This document shows positions 43,165 to 51,930 of a stretch of DNA of 64,000 bases, in pieces (the first letter of the stretch is position 1; each line of letters opens with the position of its first letter). The notes under the pieces are model-generated. The model was not told where the DNA came from and did no database searches. It worked only from the letters and a program-made list of their open reading frames with translations. Position numbers and translations under genes: made by a program. Location of the stretch: assembly GCF_024297185.1 (NCBI RefSeq), contig NZ_JANCTD010000005.1:186001-250000 (forward strand), given 5' to 3'. Origin of the DNA: Lewinella sp. JB7 (GTDB lineage: Bacteria; Bacteroidota; Bacteroidia; Chitinophagales; Saprospiraceae).

Positions 43165-44904
43165 CTACCACCCCTCGCTCATCCCGCTTTCCCGGTAGCC
43201 GATCCGTTGCGCCACCGCCCGCAGGGTATCGCCCCCGTCGGTATTAAAGGGGAAGGGTCCCGTGTAGACGCGCCAGCCTTCCCGGTCTTGGTCGACAGGT
43301 AGTATGCGGTAGGCGATCTGCGCACCCGGCGTTTTGCTCTCCAGGATGAATCGACCGAGACTGTCGCGGCGTAGTTGCGGCCGCCCCGTCACGGGCATTT
43401 CCGCTGTCCCGTTCCAGAAGTGCTGGACCATCTCCACCTCCGGCACTTCTCCCCGGTCACCGACCCGGGCTAGCCAGTCATCCGTAGCGGTACGGAGTTC
43501 GGCAAGTTTATCGGCGTAGCCGGACTGTCCGGCCAGGTTAACCAGTTCGTGGGGATCGTTGCGGGTATCGAAGAGTTCTTCCGCGGGCTTACTTTTTCTG
43601 AACCACTGCGCCTGGGCGTCGGTCAGCCGTCCCTCGTCGCGCAAGCGCAGGAGTTCCTGCATGGCGGGCATCTGCTCGCGGTAGGGGAGCGGGAGATAGT
43701 AGCCGCGCTCCGGATAGTAATTGCGTAAGTACTTGAACCGATGGTCACGGGCCGCCCTTATGCGGTCGTAGTGCTCGTCTAGCCGGTCGCTGGCGGCGAA
43801 GACGTAACGACGCTCGGGGGCCTTTTCCGGACCGAAGTTGGCTTGCCCCTGGAGGTAATCTGGCGGACTGATGCCCACCATACGCATCACCGAAGGCGCG
43901 AAATCGACGAAGCTGAACAGTGAGGAGTCGACGGTCCCCGCGCCCCGGTCATCGGGCCAGGCGACGATCATAGGGACCCGCAGTCCACTATCGTACAGTA
44001 AGCGCTTTTGCCGGGGTAGCGGCCCGCCGTGATCGCTGTAGAAAAAGATGATGGTCGAGTCCGTCAGCCCGTCCCGCTCCAGCTGATCGAGCAGAAAACC
44101 GACCTGCTGGTCCATAATCCGAATGTTGTCGTAGACGCGGCGTGCGTCCCTGCGCGTGATTTCGGTATCCGCCAGGTACGGGGGCAGGGAGACATGCAGG
44201 TCTTCCGGCAATTTAATTTCTGGACGATCTTCCCCGGTCAAGACCCCCCGGTAATCATCTATGGGAAACGTGTCCGTTTCGAATCCTTCCCGGAAGCGGA
44301 GATTGCCGCGGTTGGTCTGCCAGATCTGGCTTTCGTGGGTAATTTCCAGATTAAAGACGGAAAAGAAGGGCTGCCCCGCCGGACGGTGACGCCAGTGTGC
44401 CTGCCAACCCTGTTCGTCCCAGGCCGTTTTCGGAGCTTCGAATTGGTAGTCCGTCTTCGCGTTGTTCGTGCAGAAGTAGCCGTGTTCCCGGAGCACCTGG
44501 GACATCATCTTTACGCTGGTATCCACGGGGGCTCCGTATTCTCCCGGAAGGCCCAGTTCCCGCAGGCGGTCTACGCTATACTGCGTACGCATGTGGTGCC
44601 CCCCTCCGCTGATCGGGTACACGCCGGTCGCGATGGCGAAGCGGCTGGGCGCGCAAACGCCGGCCACGCTGAAGGTGTTGGGAAAGCGGACTCCCCGGGC
44701 GGCCAGCCGGCTGAGATGGGGAGTTTGAATGGTCGAGTCGCCGAAGGCGGCCAGCAGCGGACTTATGTCCTCGCATACGATCCAGAGTACGTTGGGCCGC
44801 GCGGGGGCGGGGGAGCCAGGTGGTGATTCGTCGGAGGAGGTAGAGCAGGAAGCCAGCGTCAACAGCAGGGCGGGAACGCAGGAGCAGAGCCAACGGTAAG
44901 GCAT
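43165..44904 (-). CDS. Sulfatase lipoprotein (S1 family)
   Basis: The ATG at 44904 (MPYRWLCSCVPALLLTLASC) is chosen because it begins a lipoprotein signal with lipobox LASC; a frame 13 codons longer has no such start. The protein has about 579 residues. The formylglycine motif is CAPSR at 84-88, in the context VCAPSRFAIATG, which needs the FGE/anaerobic maturase to become active. Metal-binding residues are CED (44-46) and SDHGG (about 290-294). The HHMRT motif near 102 is seen in one group of carbohydrate sulfatases. Sulfatases remove sulfate from sulfated polysaccharides or glycosaminoglycans. The lipid anchor suggests surface or periplasmic action. It lies near T9SS carbohydrate-binding-like proteins. 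Confidence 0.92.
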   Translation of the reverse strand: MPYRWLCSCVPALLLTLASCSTSSDESPPGSPAPARPNVLWIVCEDISPLLAAFGDSTIQTPHLSRLAARGVRFPNTFSVAGVCAPSRFAIATGVYPISGGGHHMRTQYSVDRLRELGLPGEYGAPVDTSVKMMSQVLREHGYFCTNNAKTDYQFEAPKTAWDEQGWQAHWRHRPAGQPFFSVFNLEITHESQIWQTNRGNLRFREGFETDTFPIDDYRGVLTGEDRPEIKLPEDLHVSLPPYLADTEITRRDARRVYDNIRIMDQQVGFLLDQLERDGLTDSTIIFFYSDHGGPLPRQKRLLYDSGLRVPMIVAWPDDRGAGTVDSSLFSFVDFAPSVMRMVGISPPDYLQGQANFGPEKAPERRYVFAASDRLDEHYDRIRAARDHRFKYLRNYYPERGYYLPLPYREQMPAMQELLRLRDEGRLTDAQAQWFRKSKPAEELFDTRNDPHELVNLAGQSGYADKLAELRTATDDWLARVGDRGEVPEVEMVQHFWNGTAEMPVTGRPQLRRDSLGRFILESKTPGAQIAYRILPVDQDREGWRVYTGPFPFNTDGGDTLRAVAQRIGYRESGMSEGW

Positions 44905-44983
44905 AGTTTCGGGGTAGGGGGGGAGAATGCAAGTGGTCTTCACAAATATAGTCGACCCGCCAACAGTTCCCGAGTACCCCGGG

Positions 44984-46117
44984 CTACCTCCGGATCACCA
45001 GGGGTTGGGGACGTAATACGCGACCATCCGCCGTACCGCTCACCCGATAAATTCCGTCCGGAAGGGTTTCCAGCGGCAGGTCGGTATAGGTACTGCCGGC
45101 CACCCGGTCGCACTGTCGCTCCAGTACGCGCCGACCCATCGCGTCCACCACGGTGAGGGTAAGTTGGCGTACCGCCGGCTTATCCAACAGAACGTGCAGA
45201 CGGTCCCTGGCCGGATTCGGAAAGAAACGGAGGTCGTCCGGTACCGGGGCGGACCGGACGGAAACCGTCCGACTGACCGTATGGCTACCGTCCAGGTCAT
45301 ACGCCAGTAAGCGGTAGAGCACGGTAGCGGTGGATCCGTCCGCCGGATCCGTCCATTCGTATTCGTGCGTGCCCTCCCGGATATTCTTGGCGGTCCGTTC
45401 CCCAACGGTTATCCAGTCGCGCTGCGTGAAACGTTGCACGAGGAAGCGGTCGGTAGCTATCTCGTTCGTGGTGGTCCAGTGGATCCGATTGAAGTCGCCG
45501 CGTGCTTCCCCCTCCAGGGAGAGCAGTTTGAAGGGCAGGGAAGAACTGAGCAGGTTTGGGTTGTCACTGATGGTGAGGTGATCTACCGAAGTGCCGTCTT
45601 CCCGCATGAGGATCTGGATGGTGTGCTGGCCGGTGGTGGTGACGTTGAGGGTGCCGGCAATCTGTTCGGTTTCCCAGATGCTGTCGGTGTTGACGGTGAA
45701 CTCGTGGGTGTCCACGAACCCATCGTCAAAGAAAACGTGGAGGGAGTTATCGTTCTGGTTCGGTGATCGGTGCCGGAAGTAAATGTAATGGGTGCCCGTA
45801 CTGACGAAGTTCACATCGAACTCTACGGTCGGCGAGCCCCCCAGAATAGCCGGCAGTACGGGCAAGTCGTTGTTCGGGACCCGGGTGTAGGCGCTATCCT
45901 GGGCCGTAATGTCGGTGTCTTCGACCCACCGGTAAAAAATTCCTTCGATGAGGGTAGCGATATTCCGGGTGGGGTGCTCCAGGGGTATGGATACCAATTT
46001 GTCGGCTCCCGGGTCTTGCGTATACACGTTCGCGGGATCGGCTTGTGCCGTCAGTTGAGTGCAGCCGAGAATGACAAGCCACACGGGCGCCAGCCAGCGG
46101 CTACCGCGGCGGTGCAT
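44984..46117 (-). CDS. T9SS cargo protein with one carbohydrate-binding-like module
   Basis: The ATG at 46117 (MHRRGSRWLAPVWLVILGCTQLTAQ) gives 377 residues; an ATG 7 codons upstream is an alternative. After the signal peptide, a module of about 165 residues (about 28-193) has the typical beta-sandwich pattern DKLVSIPLEHPTRN ... FDVNFVSTGTHYIYFRHR ... LNVTTTGQHTIQILMRED ... VDHLTISDN. It resembles the C-terminal carbohydrate-binding-like domain of GH115 enzymes, here alone. A fibronectin-like segment and a T9SS sorting domain (about 295-377, FFPNPARDRLHVLL) follow. It is a homologue of the triple-module protein at 46347-48608, which is encoded upstream on the same strand. No catalytic domain was recognised. 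Confidence 0.85.
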   Translation of the reverse strand: MHRRGSRWLAPVWLVILGCTQLTAQADPANVYTQDPGADKLVSIPLEHPTRNIATLIEGIFYRWVEDTDITAQDSAYTRVPNNDLPVLPAILGGSPTVEFDVNFVSTGTHYIYFRHRSPNQNDNSLHVFFDDGFVDTHEFTVNTDSIWETEQIAGTLNVTTTGQHTIQILMREDGTSVDHLTISDNPNLLSSSLPFKLLSLEGEARGDFNRIHWTTTNEIATDRFLVQRFTQRDWITVGERTAKNIREGTHEYEWTDPADGSTATVLYRLLAYDLDGSHTVSRTVSVRSAPVPDDLRFFPNPARDRLHVLLDKPAVRQLTLTVVDAMGRRVLERQCDRVAGSTYTDLPLETLPDGIYRVSGTADGRVLRPQPLVIRR

Positions 46118-46282
46118 GATGAAATCGGTAAGGAACATTTTTCACGAGACTACAAGACACAAGGAACACGCTTAGCTAACGGTAGAACCCTTACGCTAGT
46201 ATGACAGTCCGTTTGCCGCCCGGAATTTTAGCATTTGCCTGAACGCATGGCTCCCGCGTCCCCGCCCGCTCCTACGTCACAG

Positions 46283-46317
46283 CAAAAGCCCGCTCGGATA
46301 CGTGATCCGGCGGGCTT
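46283..46317 (-). terminator. Rho-independent terminator of the triple-module gene
   Basis: On the minus strand AAGCCCGCCGGAT pairs with ATCCGAGCGGGCTT (one bulge) across ACGTA-like loop sequence and runs into TTTTGC. It lies 30 bases downstream of the 46347 stop, before the single-module gene, and so probably separates the two transcripts. Confidence 0.75.
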
Positions 46318-46346
46318 CGCGATAAGGAAAGTGTAGACAGATGCTT

Positions 46347-48608
46347 TTAGTGGTTCACCACGATGCGCTCGACGATCGTACCGCTACTGCCCAGCGACCC
46401 GGTCAGGACGTAGGTGCCGGCGGGCAGGCGATCGAGCGGAATGTGTTCCTCGTTCGTGCCGGCCAGGGCGGTGATCCGTTTGGTGGCGACGGTTTGCCCG
46501 CTCAGGGACGTAATCCGCAGGTCCACGGTTCCTCCGGTCGGGTGGTCATAGCGTAGAGTAGCGTAATCGCTGGCGGGGTTGGGGTAGACGGAGAAGGAAG
46601 CGGTTACTACCCGCGTAAACTCTCGCACTACGGAGATCAGGCTGCTAATGGATTCGGAGTCGTCCAGGTCGACCGTCACGATGCGGTAGTAGGCTAGTGC
46701 CGGTGCCTGCCGGTCCTCGAAGTAGTAATCAACCCGCTCGCGGCTGCTTCCCGCCGCCGCTACCCGACCGATGGTGGTCCAGCCGTCGTGACCGGATTCG
46801 CTGCGCTGTACCAGGTGGGCGAAGGTGTTGTCTTCGTAACTGCTCGACCACTCCAGGCGATTATGATCCGATTCCGCCCAGGCAGTAAAGGAAATCAGGT
46901 CGATGGGCATGGTCCGGGCATTAAAGGCGGGGCTGCTGCTGATGACCATGTTGTCGAGCGGGGTGCCGTCTTCCCGCATGGCAATGGTGAGCGTGTGAAG
47001 CCCGGTAGTGGTGATGTCGAAGGTGGGCAGGTCGTCCTGGTATACCCAGTCGTCGGGGCTAAGGGGATTAATGTGCTTCTCCTCCAGCTTCACCCCATCC
47101 AAATAGATGGTGTACGAATTATCCGAGCCGGTGGGTGCACGGTGCCGCATGGACAGGTAGTGGGTACCGGTCTGGGCGAAATCGATCACGTATTCCAGGA
47201 GGGGGGCGTCGGCGGATTTTTCGTTGTTGGCCAGGACACCTCCCGTGCTTACGTTCGGAACGATGGCGTAGCTGCCGCCCAGGGCGCTGACGTCGGTCTG
47301 GTTTTGCCAGCGCAGCGTATCGTACTGCCCGATGCCGGCCAAATTGCGCGAGGGTTTTTCCACCGGAAGCTCGACCACGCCGTAGGTGCCGGTCTGGGTA
47401 TACACCCGGTCGGGGGGGCTTACTTCGGTCGTCAACTCCTTGGTCTCGCTGGGCTGATAGTTCTTGTCGGTCGTGATGATGATCTTATCGATCGGCGTGC
47501 CGTCTTCCCGCATGATGATACTCAGGAGGTAGGTGCCCGTAGTGCTGGTGAGGTAACCGTAGTTGGGGCTTTCCCAGGTCCAGTCCGTCGTCTGCTGAGA
47601 AATGTGCCAATCCTCGACGAAGTAGTGGTTCACCGACACCCATACCGAATTGTTGTTGGTCGTACCCCGGTGACGAATGTGGATGTAGTGGGTATCGATC
47701 TCGGTCACTTCGATCTCGAAGTCGAGGCGGGGCGCTGTCCACATATTGCTGGTTGTGCTCCGCTGGTTGGCATTGGTGGTATTCATGTAGCTACCTCCGC
47801 TGGCCGTAGGGTCGGCAATTTCTTCCCACTCGCGGCAGGCGAAGTTGTCGGTACCGGCTACGGCGTGGGTAGGCATTTCGACCTCCAGAATGATCAGGCC
47901 CTGTTCCGAGCGGTTGTCCTGGCGGTAACCGATGCGTTCGTCGGCGGACTTAGCGGTCGTGGTACCGGCCTCGGTCACGTCGGGGCCGAAGTCCGTGAGT
48001 TCCATATCGCTGACGGAGGTGACTACGGCCTTATCGAGGAGTAGTCCGGCTTCCCGGTGGTAGATGGTAATGGTGTGGGTACCGGTGCTCGGTACGTGAA
48101 AGCTCGACGGGGCGCGGAGCCAGGCCCAGTCCGCGCTTCCGGCCGCCATATTCCAGGTGTTCTGAAATACTACACCATCAAAGGCTACGTACACGGAATT
48201 CGAACTGGTATTCGGGGCCAGGTAGCGCAGATTCAGGTAGTGGATGCCGGTCTTGACAAATTCGATTTCGAAGTCCAGGCGTGCTCCCTTGGGTGGAGTT
48301 CCGTTGGCCGTCTGACCTCCCGCGGGTACCTTGATGTATGCGCCATTACTGGCAGTGTTACTGGTAAATTCTTTCCAGCTGACCTCCGCCACGTTTTGAG
48401 TGCCTACCGTCGACCAGCTGCGGGAAGTGGTTCGTTCCGCTTCCAGTACGACGAGTCCGTCGCCGGTACTATTGTCCTGTACATAAGTGACCGGATCGCA
48501 GGTCGACGTGGTGGCGGTGAGGGGGAGGGAAAGAAGGGAGCAAAGGAGGATGAGGGCCACGCAGGGGCGGGCCGTACCCGATAGGGCAGGGAAGGAATAC
48601 TTGTTCAT
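46347..48608 (-). CDS. T9SS cargo protein with three tandem carbohydrate-binding-like modules
   Basis: The protein has 753 residues and a signal peptide (about 1-33). Three homologous modules follow at about 42-200, 222-375 and 395-565. Each begins with a variant of Y-V/R-Q-x-x-x-x-x-G-L-x-x-L-E-x-E, includes FVKTGIHYLNLRY or equivalent, and ends in a strand such as HREAGLLLDKAVVTS. They match the module in the single-module gene downstream. A fibronectin-like region (570-665) and a T9SS sorting domain (672-753, SVYPNPASDYATLRY) follow. Such modules can bind sugars, but none of the aromatic surface residues was verified. The divergent hybrid regulator at 49176 may control this gene. Confidence 0.85.
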   Translation of the reverse strand: MNKYSFPALSGTARPCVALILLCSLLSLPLTATTSTCDPVTYVQDNSTGDGLVVLEAERTTSRSWSTVGTQNVAEVSWKEFTSNTASNGAYIKVPAGGQTANGTPPKGARLDFEIEFVKTGIHYLNLRYLAPNTSSNSVYVAFDGVVFQNTWNMAAGSADWAWLRAPSSFHVPSTGTHTITIYHREAGLLLDKAVVTSVSDMELTDFGPDVTEAGTTTAKSADERIGYRQDNRSEQGLIILEVEMPTHAVAGTDNFACREWEEIADPTASGGSYMNTTNANQRSTTSNMWTAPRLDFEIEVTEIDTHYIHIRHRGTTNNNSVWVSVNHYFVEDWHISQQTTDWTWESPNYGYLTSTTGTYLLSIIMREDGTPIDKIIITTDKNYQPSETKELTTEVSPPDRVYTQTGTYGVVELPVEKPSRNLAGIGQYDTLRWQNQTDVSALGGSYAIVPNVSTGGVLANNEKSADAPLLEYVIDFAQTGTHYLSMRHRAPTGSDNSYTIYLDGVKLEEKHINPLSPDDWVYQDDLPTFDITTTGLHTLTIAMREDGTPLDNMVISSSPAFNARTMPIDLISFTAWAESDHNRLEWSSSYEDNTFAHLVQRSESGHDGWTTIGRVAAAGSSRERVDYYFEDRQAPALAYYRIVTVDLDDSESISSLISVVREFTRVVTASFSVYPNPASDYATLRYDHPTGGTVDLRITSLSGQTVATKRITALAGTNEEHIPLDRLPAGTYVLTGSLGSSGTIVERIVVNH

Positions 48609-49175
48609 GATGTGTTTGTGTACTTGACCGCACGCAAAAGCGTGACGGGCAACTGTTTAAAAGCAGTATAGTGTCTACGGAGCGCGGAAGCGCGAATTAA
48701 AAAGGGGAAGGGACCGGACTATAGGAGACCGGAGCGATGCGTCGCGAACGTAAGGGGTCAGCCGGGGAGCGGACGGTTACGGAGCGGATCACATAAGGGG
48801 TGGGGGAGGGGCGATCGCCGATGGGCGACGCTAGCCACAATAGTGGCGGTAATGTACTTGTTCATCTGTCGTGTCTGTGAAATAAAAACGGATCATCGCA
48901 AAAGCAATGATATTAACTAGCCCCACAAATATACAACAAGCATGTACGAACAACCAAAGACTCGGCAAAAAAAGTCAAATAATTTTCTACCCCGGTAAAA
49001 TACCGGGTACTGTTTTTCCCCTCACTGATATATATACCGGCACGACAATCAGTACCGGGGCGGGATTCCGGCGTATATTTTCGCGGTAATACCCCACTTT
49101 GCCCGGGGAGTTCTTCCCCGTGTTGTCCCTTATCCGGCAGCCTACTCTCCTAATCTTGATATATAAACGCCTTTT
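48609..49175. other. Divergent promoter region, AT-rich in its second half
   Basis: These 567 bases separate the triple-module gene from the divergent hybrid regulator. No frame looks like a gene. The part from 48890 to 49080 is markedly AT-richer than the window average. A CACGC/GCGTG mini-hairpin at 48636-48650 lies just upstream of the triple-module gene, and a stronger hairpin is at 48991-49007. The region probably holds the binding sites of the regulator. Confidence 0.55.
48991..49017 (+). terminator. Hairpin with T-run upstream of the hybrid regulator
   Basis: CCCGGTA pairs perfectly with TACCGGG (loop AAA) and is followed by TACTGTTTTT. It lies 160 bases upstream of the GTG start of the regulator on its strand, so it could be a leader attenuator-like element or simply a terminator for a transcript from the left. 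Confidence 0.5.
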
Positions 49176-51926
49176 GTGACTGCCATCCGTATTCCTCCGT
49201 TTTTGCGCTTTCGCCCGTATGTCGCCCTTTGGTTGCTTCTGGGATTGGGAGTGGGGTCGCTGTGTTTATCCGGACAAAGTTCGTCGATCAATCTCCTGGA
49301 TCGAGCCGCTACCCGCGCCCGGGCATTCGTGCGTGTAAATAAGAACGATAGTGCCCTGCTGGTGGCGGACTCGCTGCTGAGGGTACTACAACAGGAGGAC
49401 ATACTCGATTCCCCGGTAGGTCTTCGCGTACAACTGACGAAGGCAACGGCACTGGAATACGAACAGCGGGATTCCCTGGCCATGACCCTTTTGCTACACG
49501 TCCGGGAGGAGAGCCGGCGGCAGGAGCTGTGGGAGGTATACGCCCACACGCTGATCGCCCTGGCCGATCGCTTTGAGCACATGCGCCGGGCGACCAGCGC
49601 CCGGGAGGTACTTCGGGAAGTTCGTGCTACCCTCGATGCTCAGCCCTTGGATGCGGTATACCCGATCTACGCCATGCAATTATCATCGTGGCACCGCAAT
49701 TTTTCGCCGACCAAGGATTCGGCGCTCTACTATGCCCGCGAGGTGCTCCGCACGGCCCCCGCCTACGGCGACACCGTGACGCTGGCCATGGGTTACGAAC
49801 TGATGGGGCGACTCACCGACCACGTCCCCGTGCTTTCAATGAAGTATTACCAGGAGGCCATTCGGCTATATCGCCGTCTGGGGAACTACGCCGGGGAAAG
49901 TACCATTCACATCGAGATGTCCAAGCGGCACCGGAAGCTCAACCGTCCCGAACAAGCGCTCGTTTCCAACGATTCCAGTCTGATGGCCGCCCGCCTGGCC
50001 ATGGAGAAGCAGGGGGAAAACGGCTACGCCCAGGCGCTGGCCTACCAGGCCAGGGGCGAGATATTTCACGAATTGGGGGTAATGGATTCCGCCGTTACCT
50101 ACGTTCACGAAGGACACGACCTCGAGATCGATTACATTAAGCAGCAAGAGTACCAGAAAGCCGTCGAGGTCGAGGCCCGCTACAACGACCGCCTCAAGGC
50201 GGAGCGCATCGCCCGCCAGGAACGCGAACTCCAGAGTGAAGCCCGGGTCATCAATCTGCTGTTGGGTATCGTATTTCTTACCGTGGTAGCGGCGGCAGTC
50301 GTTATTTATTACGCCGTCCGCCTGGGCAGGGCGAACCGGGAAAATTTGGAGAAGTCCGAGCAACTGCGTAGTCTGGACGTCGCCAAAAACCGCTTCTTCG
50401 CCAACGTTAGCCACGAGCTACGTACCCCCCTTACGCTGATTCAGGGACCCATCGACACCCTCATGACCGAGGGCCAACTTTCCGATCGCCAACGCCGCCT
50501 GCTTAAACTGGCCGGGAGTAGCAGCCGGCAATTAAAGGACCTCGTCGACCAAATTCTCGAACTCCGCAAATTGGAGGCGGGGAAGGCCCAGGTGTACGCC
50601 GTCCTTACCCCACTTGCGGAGTTTTTCGACAACTGCTGCGCGCTCTTCATGACCCTTGCTGACCAAAAACAGATCGATCTGGCGTGCGACTTTTCTCTCG
50701 CCGATGATTTCACCGCGCTGATCGACCGGGAAAAATGCCGCGTAATTCTCTATAATCTGCTCGCGAATGCCTTCAAATTCACCCCCGCCGGCGGGTCGGT
50801 CTGCCTGCGGGTTTCCGCTACCGATACTACGCTCACCATCGTTGTCGAGGATGACGGCGTAGGTATCTCCGCGGAAGATATTCCCCACGTATTCAATCGC
50901 TTCTATCAGACCAACCGCACCAACCGGACCGCGGAAGGGGGTACGGGCATCGGGCTGTCATTGTGCAAGGAATACGTGGAACTTTTCGGGGGGCGGATTG
51001 ACGTGGACAGTACGGAGGGGGAGGGAGTCACCTTCACGGTCGAGTTACCCATTGAACGCGTAGTGCCGGACCTGCCGGCGGAACTCGCAATGCCTACTTC
51101 TCCCCCGGAAGTTGACGGAAGCCCCCCGGCCGTCACCGCCCCCCGGCAGAAGGGTCCGGACGGCGAAGCCGCGAAACCCTCCGTACTGGTGGTCGAAGAC
51201 AACGCCGACGTGCGGAAATACCTGGAGTATATTCTGTCGGGCCACTACCGGGTACGGACCGCCGACCACGGTAAACACGCGCTGGAGCAACTGGAAAAAA
51301 TGCCCGATTGCCGGCTCATCCTCTCCGATATCATGATGCCCGTCATGGATGGGTACCAATTGCTGGAAGAGCTGAAGTCCCGGGATTCCACGCGTCACCT
51401 TCCCGTCGTGATGCTTACCGCGCGCAGCGAGCCCCGCGATGAACTCCGGGCCCTGCGCATTGGCGTGGATGGCTACCTTACTAAGCCCTTCAAGGAGCAG
51501 GAGCTGCTGGTCACCATCAAAAAATTACTCCGGCAGCAGTCTACGCGGACCGAAGTAAGGGCTAAAGAGTCTACTGCATCGGCGGAAAACGGAGTGGTGA
51601 TTTCGGAAGAAGATCAGGTATGGCTCCAGGAATTCGAGGCTTATATCGAGGAAATGCTTTCCGAAACCAGCCTGAGCATCCCCCAAGTTGCGGAAACCTT
51701 TAACCTGAGTGAATCGACCCTCCTCCGGCAGGTAAAGCGGTTGGCCGGACTCAGTCCTCAGCAATACATCCGCGACGTCCGCCTGAGTAGGGCCCGTAAA
51801 ATTCTGGAGAGCGGCGAATTCTCTTCCGTCGGCGAGGTAGCCGGCGCCGTGGGCTACCGCGATCCCCGATCCTTTAGTCGGGCCTATCAGAAATGTTACG
51901 GCAAACTGCCTTCGGAGTATAAGTAG
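49176..51926 (+). CDS. Hybrid two-component system protein: sensor kinase, receiver and AraC-type DNA-binding output in one chain
   Basis: The protein has 916 residues. GTG at 49176 begins a membrane helix (about 12-33). The N-terminal sensor (35-350) has TPR-like helices (for example SMKYYQEAIRLYRRLGNYAGESTIH). A second membrane helix is at about 354-376. HisKA contains FFANVSHELRTPLTL with phosphoacceptor His413; the HATPase domain has N, G1 and G2 boxes (LLANAFKF and GTGIGLSLCKEY). The receiver carries phosphoacceptor Asp718 (LILSDIMMPVMDG). A C-terminal AraC-type helix-turn-helix (about 820-916, FNLSESTLLRQVKRLAG) binds DNA. Such hybrid HTCS proteins in Bacteroidota regulate polysaccharide loci. 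The TPR sensor is not the usual Y_Y_Y/beta-propeller type, so its ligand is uncertain. Confidence 0.93.
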   Translation: MTAIRIPPFLRFRPYVALWLLLGLGVGSLCLSGQSSSINLLDRAATRARAFVRVNKNDSALLVADSLLRVLQQEDILDSPVGLRVQLTKATALEYEQRDSLAMTLLLHVREESRRQELWEVYAHTLIALADRFEHMRRATSAREVLREVRATLDAQPLDAVYPIYAMQLSSWHRNFSPTKDSALYYAREVLRTAPAYGDTVTLAMGYELMGRLTDHVPVLSMKYYQEAIRLYRRLGNYAGESTIHIEMSKRHRKLNRPEQALVSNDSSLMAARLAMEKQGENGYAQALAYQARGEIFHELGVMDSAVTYVHEGHDLEIDYIKQQEYQKAVEVEARYNDRLKAERIARQERELQSEARVINLLLGIVFLTVVAAAVVIYYAVRLGRANRENLEKSEQLRSLDVAKNRFFANVSHELRTPLTLIQGPIDTLMTEGQLSDRQRRLLKLAGSSSRQLKDLVDQILELRKLEAGKAQVYAVLTPLAEFFDNCCALFMTLADQKQIDLACDFSLADDFTALIDREKCRVILYNLLANAFKFTPAGGSVCLRVSATDTTLTIVVEDDGVGISAEDIPHVFNRFYQTNRTNRTAEGGTGIGLSLCKEYVELFGGRIDVDSTEGEGVTFTVELPIERVVPDLPAELAMPTSPPEVDGSPPAVTAPRQKGPDGEAAKPSVLVVEDNADVRKYLEYILSGHYRVRTADHGKHALEQLEKMPDCRLILSDIMMPVMDGYQLLEELKSRDSTRHLPVVMLTARSEPRDELRALRIGVDGYLTKPFKEQELLVTIKKLLRQQSTRTEVRAKESTASAENGVVISEEDQVWLQEFEAYIEEMLSETSLSIPQVAETFNLSESTLLRQVKRLAGLSPQQYIRDVRLSRARKILESGEFSSVGEVAGAVGYRDPRSFSRAYQKCYGKLPSEYK

Positions 51927-51930
51927 GCTA

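Noticed and set aside
42786-43247. Proline/threonine/tyrosine-rich frame through the 16-bp repeat tract
   Set aside because: It reads the tandem repeat in one frame and overlaps the M16-like gene end; the repetitive composition explains the open frame.
46788-48044. Plus-strand frame of about 418 codons opposite the triple-module gene
   Set aside because: It is antisense to a gene with a signal peptide, repeat modules and a sorting domain, and no recognisable feature supports it.
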